Notes under the pieces: model-generated
Seen by the model: the letters and a program-made list of their open reading frames with translations, nothing else
Database searches by the model: none
What the model was told of the DNA's origin: nothing
Shown: piece by piece, positions 23,831-30,449 of the stretch
Layout: every line of letters begins with the position of its first letter
How positions within the stretch are numbered: position 1 is the first letter of the stretch
Translations under genes and position numbers: made by a program
Assembly: GCA_964635875.1 (NCBI GenBank)
Contig: CAZWRK010000042.1
Span: 1-33,129, forward strand
Direction of reading: 5' to 3'
Source of the DNA: CAZWRK01 sp964635875
GTDB lineage: Bacteria; Pseudomonadota; Gammaproteobacteria; Burkholderiales; Aquaspirillaceae
Length of the DNA: 33,129 bases

Positions 23831-23982
23831 CTTCCCGTCGGTGGAGAGTAAAAAGAAATTTGGGTTTTGCAAAAAGTGCTTATAGTTCCTGTACTTATCC
23901 AAGTCTAATGGAGTATTAAACAGGAAAGATAGTGATCCCAGATAATAGATAGATAAGATAAGATGATTGTCATAGGTTAACA
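23831..23982 (+). repeat. Interspersed element E4, upstream of third fibre gene
   Basis: The 5' block reads CCCGTCGGTGGAGAGTAAAAAGAA-like; the right half of the dyad is mutated. The 3' block TGGAGTATTAAACAGGA is at 23909-23925, 48 nt after the conserved ATT. TAAACA (23917-23922) and GATAAT (23941-23946) are 18 nt apart. AGATAATAGATAGAT is shared with E2. It begins the unit from the third fibre to 28548. Confidence 0.7.
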
Positions 23983-24825
23983 ATGTCTACCACATACTCT
24001 TATACAAGAAACATGTATGATCCCATTACTGATTGGCCAGCATGGATAATAATGCCTGAAGATGGAGATCCCTTTTTAGCCCAATCAGCTAACATCTTTG
24101 AAAAGGCCCTGCTAGATAGGAACATGTATGCTTTTGAAGCATTTGCAAAATTGCCTTCTAGCAACTCAACTATCAAGGCTTCAAGTAGTGATGGGTTAAC
24201 AATTAATGTGAATCCTGTAATTGTTCAGGCTGTTCTAGCAGGTAGTTATTATCTTTATACTAGTCAAACTACAGTCTCTTTAAGTGCTTCAAATTTAGAA
24301 CCTGCTGGATCCTTTGCAGCAAATACTTGGTATTACGTTTATTTAAAAGCACTTACAGCCAATACCTTTTCATTTGCAATCAAAACTGATGCCCCCGACA
24401 AGTATCTCTTATGGAAGGATAATATGGGCACTTCAGACACATCTTATAAATACTTACTCAGTTTTAGAACTGACAATACTTCTAAAATCTTTCCATTTGT
24501 AAAGGTCGGCACAAAGATGCACTACTCAATCATTAGAAATGCTCTTACAAATGGAACTGCTGCAATGGTTACAGATATTAGTATGCTTCCATTTATGCCA
24601 CCACACTCTACTCAGATTTATCTAAAGATCACCTATAGCAACACTGGTATGGCTCTTGGAGGTGGTTATGTCCATTCCCCTAGTGGAACCTTCTTTGTAA
24701 ATGTATCACCAGGAGGAACCTTTCAGACCCAATTAGATTTTACAGTTGATGCCCTACAAAATCTTTCTTATATGGTAAATACACCAGCATCAATGACAAT
24801 TGACATTTTAGGATATTCGGATTAA
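23983..24825 (+). CDS. Tail fibre / receptor-binding protein, paralogue 3
   Basis: The 280-residue protein is related to the two fibre proteins at 17222 and 18084. The shared module reads ASNLEPAGSFAANTWYYVYL, FAIKTDAPDKYLLWKD and YKYLLSFRTDNTSKIFPFVK. The N-terminus has its own segment (NMYDPITDWPAWIIMPEDGD). The C-terminus ends in ILGYSD like the other two. It is separated from them by the whole head-gene unit and has its own element E4. It may be an alternative fibre or a separately regulated copy. Receptor binding is inferred. Confidence 0.6.
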   Translation: MSTTYSYTRNMYDPITDWPAWIIMPEDGDPFLAQSANIFEKALLDRNMYAFEAFAKLPSSNSTIKASSSDGLTINVNPVIVQAVLAGSYYLYTSQTTVSLSASNLEPAGSFAANTWYYVYLKALTANTFSFAIKTDAPDKYLLWKDNMGTSDTSYKYLLSFRTDNTSKIFPFVKVGTKMHYSIIRNALTNGTAAMVTDISMLPFMPPHSTQIYLKITYSNTGMALGGGYVHSPSGTFFVNVSPGGTFQTQLDFTVDALQNLSYMVNTPASMTIDILGYSD

Positions 24826-24829
24826 ACCC

Positions 24830-24991
24830 ATGAAAAAAGAGTATGTATTTTCTAGAGAGCAGAAGAAAAGAATTTCAGAAGCCATGAAATTGCACTGGAA
24901 GAAAAAGAGAGAAAATTCCCTTCTGCTAGAGAATAAAGATAAGATTGAAAAGAATGATCCTGAAGTAGAAACAGGGTCTAAAAGGGAGTAA
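24830..24991 (+). CDS. Small basic NUMOD3-like protein (53 aa)
   Basis: The 53-codon gene begins 4 nt after the third fibre gene and ends 9 nt before the next. Its start FSREQKKRISEAMKLHWKKK has the shape of a NUMOD3 DNA-binding repeat (S.E..kkIS.AmK..W), followed by an acidic/basic helical tail. No nuclease domain is present. It may be a remnant of a homing endonuclease or a small DNA-binding protein. The absence of a clear binding site lowers confidence. Confidence 0.5.
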   Translation: MKKEYVFSREQKKRISEAMKLHWKKKRENSLLLENKDKIEKNDPEVETGSKRE

Positions 24992-25000
24992 CATAACACA

Positions 25001-25486
25001 ATGTTGACAAGAGATTCATCAGTTAGAATTCCACTTAGATTGGTTAATTTAATGAATGTACCAACTACTGGAATTAGACCTTCAGATATATTTAATGGCT
25101 CTGCACAAATAATTAAAGCAGATGGCACTACACAACTTCTATCACTAGTTTTTAACACAAACTGGTTTGAAATAGATTCTGTGCAATCTCCTGGTATTTA
25201 TCATATTCGTCTGCCTTCTAGTGCAACTAATGTGTTGGGGCCTATTCAAGTAACCTTATATCCAGCTATGAGTTCCTTTACAGATACCTTTTATTCAGAT
25301 TTTGTATCTGTAGATATGAAAGCCATGATGCAGTATCTGATCGGCAACCAAAAAGTCGATCAAAATACTCATAGACTAACAATCTATGATGAGGATGCTA
25401 TTACACCTCTTATCCAATATTATCTACAGGATGAGAATAGCCAGCCTTCAATTTATAATATTAGAAACAAGATAAAGGTGACTTAA
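25001..25486 (+). CDS. Putative virion (neck or baseplate) protein
   Basis: The 161 residues are beta-rich: SVRIPLRLVNLMNVPTTGIR near the start and PGIYHIRLPSSATNVLGPIQ in the middle. A helical/linker C-terminus reads LIGNQKVDQNTHRLTIYDED. This layout, with a final 'D...l.iYd' segment, is often seen in uncharacterised phage structural proteins encoded next to neck genes. Its stop overlaps the next start as TAATG, so it is translationally coupled to the gp36-like gene. The exact place in the virion is not known. Confidence 0.55.
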   Translation: MLTRDSSVRIPLRLVNLMNVPTTGIRPSDIFNGSAQIIKADGTTQLLSLVFNTNWFEIDSVQSPGIYHIRLPSSATNVLGPIQVTLYPAMSSFTDTFYSDFVSVDMKAMMQYLIGNQKVDQNTHRLTIYDEDAITPLIQYYLQDENSQPSIYNIRNKIKVT

Positions 25487-26304
25487 TGGCTACACAATTT
25501 AATCTAGTTACAAATGGCCTTGGTGGTGTTGGTTCTTCATATGCTTCAATACAAGATCTAGAAAATCTTGTCCTTCCAAACTTTGGAGATCCTGCATATA
25601 TAGATTCTATGGGCATTACAGCACCATTTAATGTAAATGGCTTAACATTATCAGTTACAGTCACTGTTGATGGAATTACACAGCCTCAATATACACAAAC
25701 CTTTACATCAAACTATGCAACCTTGGACCTTCTAGTTGCAGCTATACAAATACCCGATGTAATGGCTGTAAACAATGCTGGTAGGCTTAGATTAAGAACT
25801 GTAAAACTTGGTATATCACAAAACCTTGTAATAGATCATACAGGGACTGCAAATTCGGCCCTTGGATTTAACATCTTTCAGGATCAAGTAGCTTCTGGCA
25901 GAAGTTCAGTCACATCTGAAATATCAGAAGATGAGATGACATATGCTCTTGTATCAGCCTCCTCAATGGCCGATGGATATCTATCTAGAAGATATGGCCT
26001 ACCACTTAAATCATGGTCATATGACCTTATTCAAGCTGTCTGTGATATTGCTGGATACTTACTAATCAAGAGAAATGGTTTTAATCCTGAAGTATATGAT
26101 GCTAATTGGGTTTCTAAGTATAATGCTGCCCTTAGATGGCTTGATGATGTTGGTAATAGAAGGATACATCCAGTACTTGTAGATGCAGGACATCCTCTAG
26201 TTCCTTATGCAGGAGATACTAATGTTCTAGACGATCCTAGAAGTTGGGGACTTGTAATGGGGTCAAGACCTTGGGGAGCTGGAACTTATAGATCTTTTAG
26301 ATAG
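25486..26304 (+). CDS. Head-tail joining protein, Mu gp36-like (DUF1320 type) with inserted domain
   Basis: The 272 residues are about twice the family's usual length. The N-terminus (YASIQDLENLV) and the C-terminal half (ALVSASSMADGYLSRRYGLP, VCDIAGYLLIKR, YNAALRWLDDVGN) match the gp36 head-tail connector family. Between them, residues ~48-131 hold a beta-rich domain (VNGLTLSVTVTVDGIT..., ending LVIDHTGTANSALGF) that resembles insertions in the sheath and gpJ-like proteins. It would sit below the portal and help join the tail. The insertion likely projects outward, as inference. Confidence 0.75.
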   Translation: MATQFNLVTNGLGGVGSSYASIQDLENLVLPNFGDPAYIDSMGITAPFNVNGLTLSVTVTVDGITQPQYTQTFTSNYATLDLLVAAIQIPDVMAVNNAGRLRLRTVKLGISQNLVIDHTGTANSALGFNIFQDQVASGRSSVTSEISEDEMTYALVSASSMADGYLSRRYGLPLKSWSYDLIQAVCDIAGYLLIKRNGFNPEVYDANWVSKYNAALRWLDDVGNRRIHPVLVDAGHPLVPYAGDTNVLDDPRSWGLVMGSRPWGAGTYRSFR

Positions 26305-26352
26305 CTAAATGTCTATTGAGTTATGGCTATCCTAAACAAAACTTGTATATAA

Positions 26353-26412
26353 AAAAGGGTGGTACACCCTTTTGTGCATTACATAATTTTTTAGGCAAAA
26401 CAGTACCACCCT
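26353..26412 (-). terminator. Terminator and overlapping inverted repeat
   Basis: AAAAGGGTG-GTA-CACCCTTTT (26353-26373) gives a 9-bp stem; on the minus strand it ends in six T residues (terminator-like), on the plus strand in four. AGGGTGGTAC (26356-26365) can also pair with GTACCACCCT (26403-26412), forming an alternative, mutually exclusive structure. It may end transcripts from both directions. Confidence 0.6.
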
Positions 26413-26608
26413 ATAAATTTTTTCTGGGAAATTCAAAGAGAAGGACTAGAAAGATTAAATCTAACTGCCCAGAATACATATAAACAAAAATAAGTCCTCT
26501 CTGCCCTGTTAATTCCCCACTTCCAGACCACTCAGGGTGTATAAGGTGCATAGATGCTTTCTCCTTTTCTAAATTATACCTCTTTCCTCTTATTTTTATC
26601 TGAGTCAA
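26411..26608 (-). CDS. Possible small minus-strand gene (65 aa)
   Basis: A frame from a TTG codon reads MTQIKIRGKRYNLEKEKASM, then HLIHPEWSGSGELTGQRGLI and a hydrophobic C-terminus with FLVLLFEFPRKNL. There is no ATG near the start and no good binding site. The hairpin/T-run directly behind its stop supports a minus-strand transcript. It is the only content of the 325-bp gap between the gp36-like gene and the next plus-strand gene. It may be a decayed or spurious gene. Confidence 0.3.
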   Translation of the reverse strand: MTQIKIRGKRYNLEKEKASMHLIHPEWSGSGELTGQRGLIFVYMYSGQLDLIFLVLLFEFPRKNL

Positions 26609-26628
26609 TATAGATTAGGTGAACAAAG

Positions 26629-26982
26629 ATGTCATTTTTAGCACTTAAATCATATCCAACATCTGGTCCTGGTCAGCTAGGAGGTTCTACCCCTGCTCTT
26701 GATTTTTCTGATGTAGAAATTCTTGTTGCTTCAATGAAAGCAGTTGGTCATATAGCCCATGTTCGTCTTTTACAATGGGACACTGACCAAGGAGCATGGT
26801 TTCCTTATCCTGTAGATCCAGCAATAGCTGATCCAAGTGTATTTGATGGTAAGGTTATTCAAAGATATGTAATTGGAAAGACAATTAAGACTACCTCGAC
26901 AGGGACTTACTACTGCTTTTTAACCGATGCAGTAGCTCCTGAAGATGAGGTAACTATTTCAGTTCGATTAACTACTAGTTAG
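26629..26982 (+). CDS. Small structural protein, tandem paralogue A
   Basis: The 117-residue protein shares its start with the next gene: FLALKSYPTSGPGQLGGSTPA here, FTALTSLPTSPPVQLGGTTPA-like in the neighbour. Both are followed by a region rich in beta strands with a Trp/Tyr/Pro motif (GAWFPYPVD here, AWIVYPVD there). It has no membrane segment. It is probably a virion decoration or fibre-associated protein. TAGGTGA precedes the ATG. Confidence 0.6.
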   Translation: MSFLALKSYPTSGPGQLGGSTPALDFSDVEILVASMKAVGHIAHVRLLQWDTDQGAWFPYPVDPAIADPSVFDGKVIQRYVIGKTIKTTSTGTYYCFLTDAVAPEDEVTISVRLTTS

Positions 26983-27030
26983 TCATTTATGAATTTAGAC
27001 GATAACATTTGAAGATAGAGGAAAAAGAAA

Positions 27031-27357
27031 ATGTTTACAGCTTTAACATCTCTCCCAACAAGTCCACCAGTACAACTAGGTGGCACAACTCCGGCATTTC
27101 TAAATTCAAATTCTGTTCTCCTTGCCCTTGCAAGAACTCAGAATTTTGATGCTGGATTAAGTCTTATTACATGGGCTGAAGAACATCAAGCTTGGATTGT
27201 GTATCCAGTAGATGAATTACAGCTCCAACTAGCAGTTAATAACGGATTTGGAGCACAAAGATATGTCTGTGCTAATACACCAGATCCACAATACTTTTCG
27301 TTCTATAGATCATCAGGTCAAGGAACAATAACAATACAAGTTAAAAAGGGAAATTAA
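27031..27357 (+). CDS. Small structural protein, tandem paralogue B
   Basis: The 108-residue protein is a tandem relative of the preceding gene with conserved PTS.P.QLGG.TPA and YPVD segments and a C-terminal strand-rich part (YFSFYRSSGQGTITIQVKKG). It stops 2 nt before the start of the fibre-like gene at 27360, which suggests shared expression. The pair probably arose by duplication and divergence. Confidence 0.6.
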   Translation: MFTALTSLPTSPPVQLGGTTPAFLNSNSVLLALARTQNFDAGLSLITWAEEHQAWIVYPVDELQLQLAVNNGFGAQRYVCANTPDPQYFSFYRSSGQGTITIQVKKGN

Positions 27358-27359
27358 TC

Positions 27360-28109
27360 ATGAGTAGCCCAAATACATTTTTCTCATTAATTGAAGAAAA
27401 GATAGTAGCTGGTGGTCCTCCAACAGGACCAGCCGGTGGTGATCTAAGTGGGACTTATCCTAATCCGGTTTTAGCTACTTCAGGAGTTACAGCAGGTCCA
27501 TATCCTACAACTGGGCAAATACCAACTTTTACTGTCGATGCAAAAGGAAGACTCACTGCATCAGGTTCAACAACAGATGGTTCACAGGTTGTAAATACCG
27601 ATGCTGCTAAACTTCAAACAAGACCAATTGCAGTTACAGCTCCAACTACTGGACAGTCATTAGTATGGAATGGAACTCAATGGACTCCTACAACAGTAGC
27701 ACAAACAACAATTCTTATTTCAGGATTGTCATATCACGGTGTATGGTTTCCTAATCAGTATGTTGGCCCCGGTTTTATGCAAAGTTCAACACCACAAATT
27801 TATGGAAATGGAACACCAGCAGGATTTGCAAGAGTAACTAAGACAGGAACTCTTAGAAACTTCAAGTATACAACTGCAACAACTTCATCAAGTAACTTTA
27901 CAGTTGATCTTTATAGAGCACCAAATGGAATTCCAAGTCTATTTGCTTATACAGGTATTTCAATTACCCTCCCAGCCAATGCATACATTGCATCAAACAC
28001 AGTTGATACACTGGCTGTAAATGAGGATGACATTCTAGTATTCTATAGTTCTGATCCAAATATAGGTTATACTAGCAACACATTAACAATTACTGGAGAC
28101 TTAATCTAA
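27360..28109 (+). CDS. Fibre-type protein with G-P-A-G-G-D-L repeat motif
   Basis: The 249-residue protein has the motif GPAGGDLSGTYPNPVLATSG followed by IPTFTVDAKGRLTASG, widely seen in the stems of phage head and tail fibres. The rest is a beta-rich C-terminal domain (NGTPAGFARVTKTGTLRNFK, then ending TSNTLTITGDLI). It lies among decoration-type genes and not beside the baseplate genes, so a head fibre is as likely as a tail fibre. It follows the paralogue pair by 2 nt. Confidence 0.65.
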   Translation: MSSPNTFFSLIEEKIVAGGPPTGPAGGDLSGTYPNPVLATSGVTAGPYPTTGQIPTFTVDAKGRLTASGSTTDGSQVVNTDAAKLQTRPIAVTAPTTGQSLVWNGTQWTPTTVAQTTILISGLSYHGVWFPNQYVGPGFMQSSTPQIYGNGTPAGFARVTKTGTLRNFKYTTATTSSSNFTVDLYRAPNGIPSLFAYTGISITLPANAYIASNTVDTLAVNEDDILVFYSSDPNIGYTSNTLTITGDLI

Positions 28110-28122
28110 AGGAGAAAAAACA

Positions 28123-28548
28123 ATGGCCTTTTACGTAAATGCATACGATACAACAGCTTATGAAAGACAATCTATTGCTAGCTCAGCTACAAGCCTTGCA
28201 CCAGGAACTGCTGTAAAACTTGTAACTTTACCATCATCTTTAATGTCACCTGGGTTTTATTATCAGTTTGCTGCTGCTGGAACTGGAGATGAAGTTTTTG
28301 GTGTAGTTTCTGCAAGAGGAAGTGCTATTACTGATTCAGCCCCTGGTAGAGTTGTTTTCATGAATTCAGGTTTAATCCCTGTTCTCATGAATGCAGCAGG
28401 TACTAAGGGTGATCTACTTAAAGTAGTGACTGCTGATGGTAAGTGGGGAGCTTGTTCTTCAGGTGATCTCAGTGATGCTGAGCTTGTCGAAGATGTAGCT
28501 GCTGCTGGCCTTGCTTGGGCTAGACCTAAGAAGGTTGTAAAAGCTTAA
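28123..28548 (+). CDS. Decoration-type capsid protein candidate
   Basis: The 141-residue protein resembles the decoration candidate at 21720 in outline: an N-terminal arm (YVNAYDTTAYERQSI), a beta core (LAPGTAVKLVTLPSSLMSPG, then GVVSARGSAITDSAPGRVVF) and a C-terminal AWARPKKVVKA. AAAGGAGAAAAAA precedes the start. A strong terminator follows, so it is the last gene of the E4 unit. It might be a cement protein or the base of the neighbouring fibre. Confidence 0.55.
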   Translation: MAFYVNAYDTTAYERQSIASSATSLAPGTAVKLVTLPSSLMSPGFYYQFAAAGTGDEVFGVVSARGSAITDSAPGRVVFMNSGLIPVLMNAAGTKGDLLKVVTADGKWGACSSGDLSDAELVEDVAAAGLAWARPKKVVKA

Positions 28549-28574
28549 TCTAACTTATACTTTTTATCATTTAT

Positions 28575-28610
28575 AAAAGAGGAGGCCAAAAACCTCCTCT
28601 TTTGTTTTTT
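28575..28610 (+). terminator. Strong intrinsic terminator, end of the E4 unit
   Basis: An 11-bp perfect stem AAAAGAGGAGG / CCTCCTCTTTT (28575-28585 with 28593-28603), 7-nt loop, T-run to 28610. Confidence 0.88.
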
Positions 28611-28642
28611 CTAATACCTATCTTTTCTGCCATTATATCTTC

Positions 28643-29362
28643 ATGAACTCGATATCATTACCAGTACACTTAAATGTAGATAGTGTAGCAGTGCTAAAGA
28701 CTCATTTTATTACGATAACCCTTGTGATAATTATCCTTGTATTGATTGGAAAGCTTATCCTTCCACAGGTTTTAAATTACTACAAGACAAGGTTTCATAT
28801 GGAGAAGGAGATTCTACAAAATGGTATTACAAAGCTTGTAGATGGCCAGGATAAGATGAATAGTGCTTTAATACACCACCTTGATAGAATTAATACAAAT
28901 ATGATGGAGATAAAAAACTTATTTGTCGGCTCTTTAAAAGCTACCGGAAAGGTTCTTAGTGCATTTATTCTTATGTTATGTCTTACCTTTTCTGCTTGTG
29001 ATTCAGATACTTTAGTCATCTATCACATAAAACAGGACTTACCAAAGCAGGAGGTAAAACAGGGATCACAAATCGAAATAAAAACCCCTGTAAAGACTGA
29101 TACAAAGATTGATGAGCTAATACCTTTAGTTATTCCTGATACTGTAAAAGATAAGGCAATGAAGCCATTTAAGGCCAAAACCTGTTCTCCACCTTGTACA
29201 GGAAATACTTATTGTAATGATCAAACTGGTAAGTGTGAGGGAATTGCTAGCCAGAATAATCAAAAACCTTTAAGTGCCCTTGAATTTGTAATGATGGATA
29301 AGGTTGGCACTTTTGATAGATATACAGAAACATTTGAGATAACAGGAGGACATATAAGATAA
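28643..29362 (+). CDS. Two-segment membrane protein with internal lipobox-like sequence
   Basis: The protein has 239 residues. TM1 is at 22-41 (FITITLVIIILVLIGKLILP). A charged, helical stretch follows (42-90), then a second hydrophobic segment 103-119 ending in LTFSAC, a lipobox pattern (Cys119). The rest has Lys/Asp/Glu-rich linkers and the Cys motif CSPPCTGNTYCNDQTGKC (181-198), of a kind frequent in secreted myxobacterial-type proteins. In-frame ATG codons at 28901 and 28904 would give a lipoprotein signal peptide on their own, but no binding site precedes them. It overlaps the next gene by 1 nt. It might be a spanin-like envelope protein; this is inference. Confidence 0.6.
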   Translation: MNSISLPVHLNVDSVAVLKTHFITITLVIIILVLIGKLILPQVLNYYKTRFHMEKEILQNGITKLVDGQDKMNSALIHHLDRINTNMMEIKNLFVGSLKATGKVLSAFILMLCLTFSACDSDTLVIYHIKQDLPKQEVKQGSQIEIKTPVKTDTKIDELIPLVIPDTVKDKAMKPFKAKTCSPPCTGNTYCNDQTGKCEGIASQNNQKPLSALEFVMMDKVGTFDRYTETFEITGGHIR

Positions 29363-29802
29363 TGGAAGAAATTTTAAAATGGGCAAAGGAACTTGGAGTT
29401 CCATTAGCTTGTGTTGTTGCTTGTCTTTACTTTTATGCTGCTAAGATAATCCCTGCTCAGCATCAGAGAGACAAGGAAAAGGATGAAGGCTTTATAGCCA
29501 ATTTAAAAGAGATGACATCAAGAACTGAAAGTCAGACAAAGCTATTTATTGAATCACAAAGATCAATGTTAGATACATTTAGAGCAGAAGCTGAAGAAAA
29601 TAGAAAGCAGGATCAGGCTGTTAGAGAACACCATAAGCAGGTTATTGAAGCAATTACTAACCAGACTAGAGAATCCCTAGACCAAAATAGTAAGTGGCTA
29701 AACACAACTCAAGCAAACCACAATGAAATTAGAGAAGATTTAAAGAGTATTAAGTCAACAATCGATATGAAATTTGATCAAATCATTGGTAAGTTAAAAT
29801 AA
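29362..29802 (+). CDS. Membrane-anchored coiled-coil protein
   Basis: The 146-residue protein has one N-terminal membrane segment (~12-28, VPLACVVACLYFYAAKI) followed by a long coiled coil (~35-146) with heptads rich in Glu, Gln and Lys. TAATG overlap with the upstream gene suggests coupling. A terminator follows directly. The form, N-terminal anchor plus long periplasmic or cytoplasmic helix, fits an inner-membrane spanin, a pinholin-like helper or a bacterial-type structural anchor. With the preceding gene it could form a two-component envelope pair. Confidence 0.55.
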   Translation: MEEILKWAKELGVPLACVVACLYFYAAKIIPAQHQRDKEKDEGFIANLKEMTSRTESQTKLFIESQRSMLDTFRAEAEENRKQDQAVREHHKQVIEAITNQTRESLDQNSKWLNTTQANHNEIREDLKSIKSTIDMKFDQIIGKLK

Positions 29803-29803
29803 A

Positions 29804-29837
29804 AAGGCCCAAGGATTTCTCCAAGGGCCTTCTTTTT
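29804..29837 (+). terminator. Intrinsic terminator after coiled-coil gene
   Basis: Stem AAGGCCC / GGGCCTT (29804-29810 with 29825-29831), extended by an inner GG/CC pair, then CTTTTT. It lies between this plus-strand gene and the convergent small minus-strand gene. Confidence 0.85.
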
Positions 29838-29853
29838 ATCTGTAATATTTTGG

Positions 29854-30018
29854 CTACCTTTTAGTAAGCTCCTCACACTTCTTTTCAATTCTTTTAATCA
29901 TTAGCTCAGCTTCAGCATCAAGCTTTTTGATATGTCTATCAGTTAGCTTGTTTAACATAGCCCATACAAAGATCCAGAAAATTAAATAAACTAGAACGTC
30001 AATGATTGCTCTTTCCAT
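29854..30018 (-). CDS. Small membrane protein with coiled coil (54 aa)
   Basis: A minus-strand frame starts at ATG 30018. It has one hydrophobic helix (DVLVYLIFWIFVWAML) and an amphipathic, charged C-terminal helix (KKLDAEAELMIKRIEKKCEE). It is too short to compare with families by eye. It shares layout, strand and size with the next minus-strand gene (30101-30283), so the two may form a pair in the membrane. An inverted repeat lies just upstream. It could be holin-related. Confidence 0.5.
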   Translation of the reverse strand: MERAIIDVLVYLIFWIFVWAMLNKLTDRHIKKLDAEAELMIKRIEKKCEELTKR

Positions 30019-30027
30019 GTCTTTATA

Positions 30028-30053
30028 TTGTCATAGTTAAAAGATTATGACAA
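30028..30053. promoter_or_regulatory. 26-bp dyad TTGTCATA-N10-TATGACAA, operator candidate
   Basis: The two 8-nt arms are perfectly inverted with a 10-nt spacer, so the arm centres lie 18 bp apart. It lies 9 nt upstream of the ATG at 30018, where a dimeric repressor could block transcription. TTGAAGAAATATTA (30062-30075) lies just beyond it. Confidence 0.4.
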
Positions 30054-30061
30054 ATATTATT

Positions 30062-30075
30062 TTGAAGAAATATTA
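30062..30075. promoter_or_regulatory. TTGAAGAAATATTA motif
   Basis: A 14-nt exact match to the sequence at 5443-5456, upstream of the polymerase promoter. It lies in the short gap between two minus-strand small membrane-protein genes. A related inverted sequence, ATTCTTCAAAAATAT, lies at 30282-30296. Confidence 0.4.
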
Positions 30076-30100
30076 TTACTAATATGAAACAGGGATGTTA

Positions 30101-30283
30101 CTAGTAGAATCCTCTTAAGTTACCGTTCTGTCTCTTGAGCTGATCGATAATTTGATCTGCCTTATCAAGGAGTTGTTTTAGTTCATCACCATAATCTATC
30201 TTATGGCCCTCTAAGGAGCCTTTTATATCTTCTATCTTAGTCCATAGCAAGTACAGACCAAGGATTGTTATTGGATAAATCAT
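30101..30283 (-). CDS. Small membrane protein with amphipathic helix (60 aa)
   Basis: The protein begins MIYPITILGLYLLWTKIEDI, an N-terminal membrane helix of ~14 residues that is rather short, followed by a charged region (KGSLEGHKIDYGDELKQLLD) and an amphipathic helix (DKADQIIDQLKRQ). The sequence TTTTTGAAGAATG at the start contains GAAG as a possible weak binding site. It shares form with the gene at 29854-30018. It lies divergently from E5 and the lipoprotein unit. Its function is unknown; a holin/antiholin-type role can be only suggested. Confidence 0.5.
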   Translation of the reverse strand: MIYPITILGLYLLWTKIEDIKGSLEGHKIDYGDELKQLLDKADQIIDQLKRQNGNLRGFY

Positions 30284-30330
30284 TCTTCAAAAATATCACA
30301 CAAAGTGCTCTAAAAGAACTTAACCATTTC

Positions 30331-30449
30331 TCCGTCGGAGACGAGCAAAAAGAAATTGAAAATTTTAATTCTCCGACGGTAAGTCAAATATTAGTGGAGT
30401 ATTAAACAGGAGGGTATATATATAGGTGTAGATAGTGTATAGTTATCCT
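30331..30449 (+). repeat. Interspersed element E5, upstream of lipoprotein unit
   Basis: The 5' block TCCGTCGGAGACGAGCAAAA is followed by AGAAATT. CCGTCGGAGA (30332-30341) has a perfect 10-nt complement TCTCCGACGG (30370-30379). The 3' block TGGAGTATTAAACAGGAGG is at 30395-30413, 37 nt after the conserved ATT, so here the reading register is not kept but the base-pairing is. No obvious -10 lies 17-18 nt after TAAACA. It precedes the lipoprotein at 30450. Confidence 0.75.
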
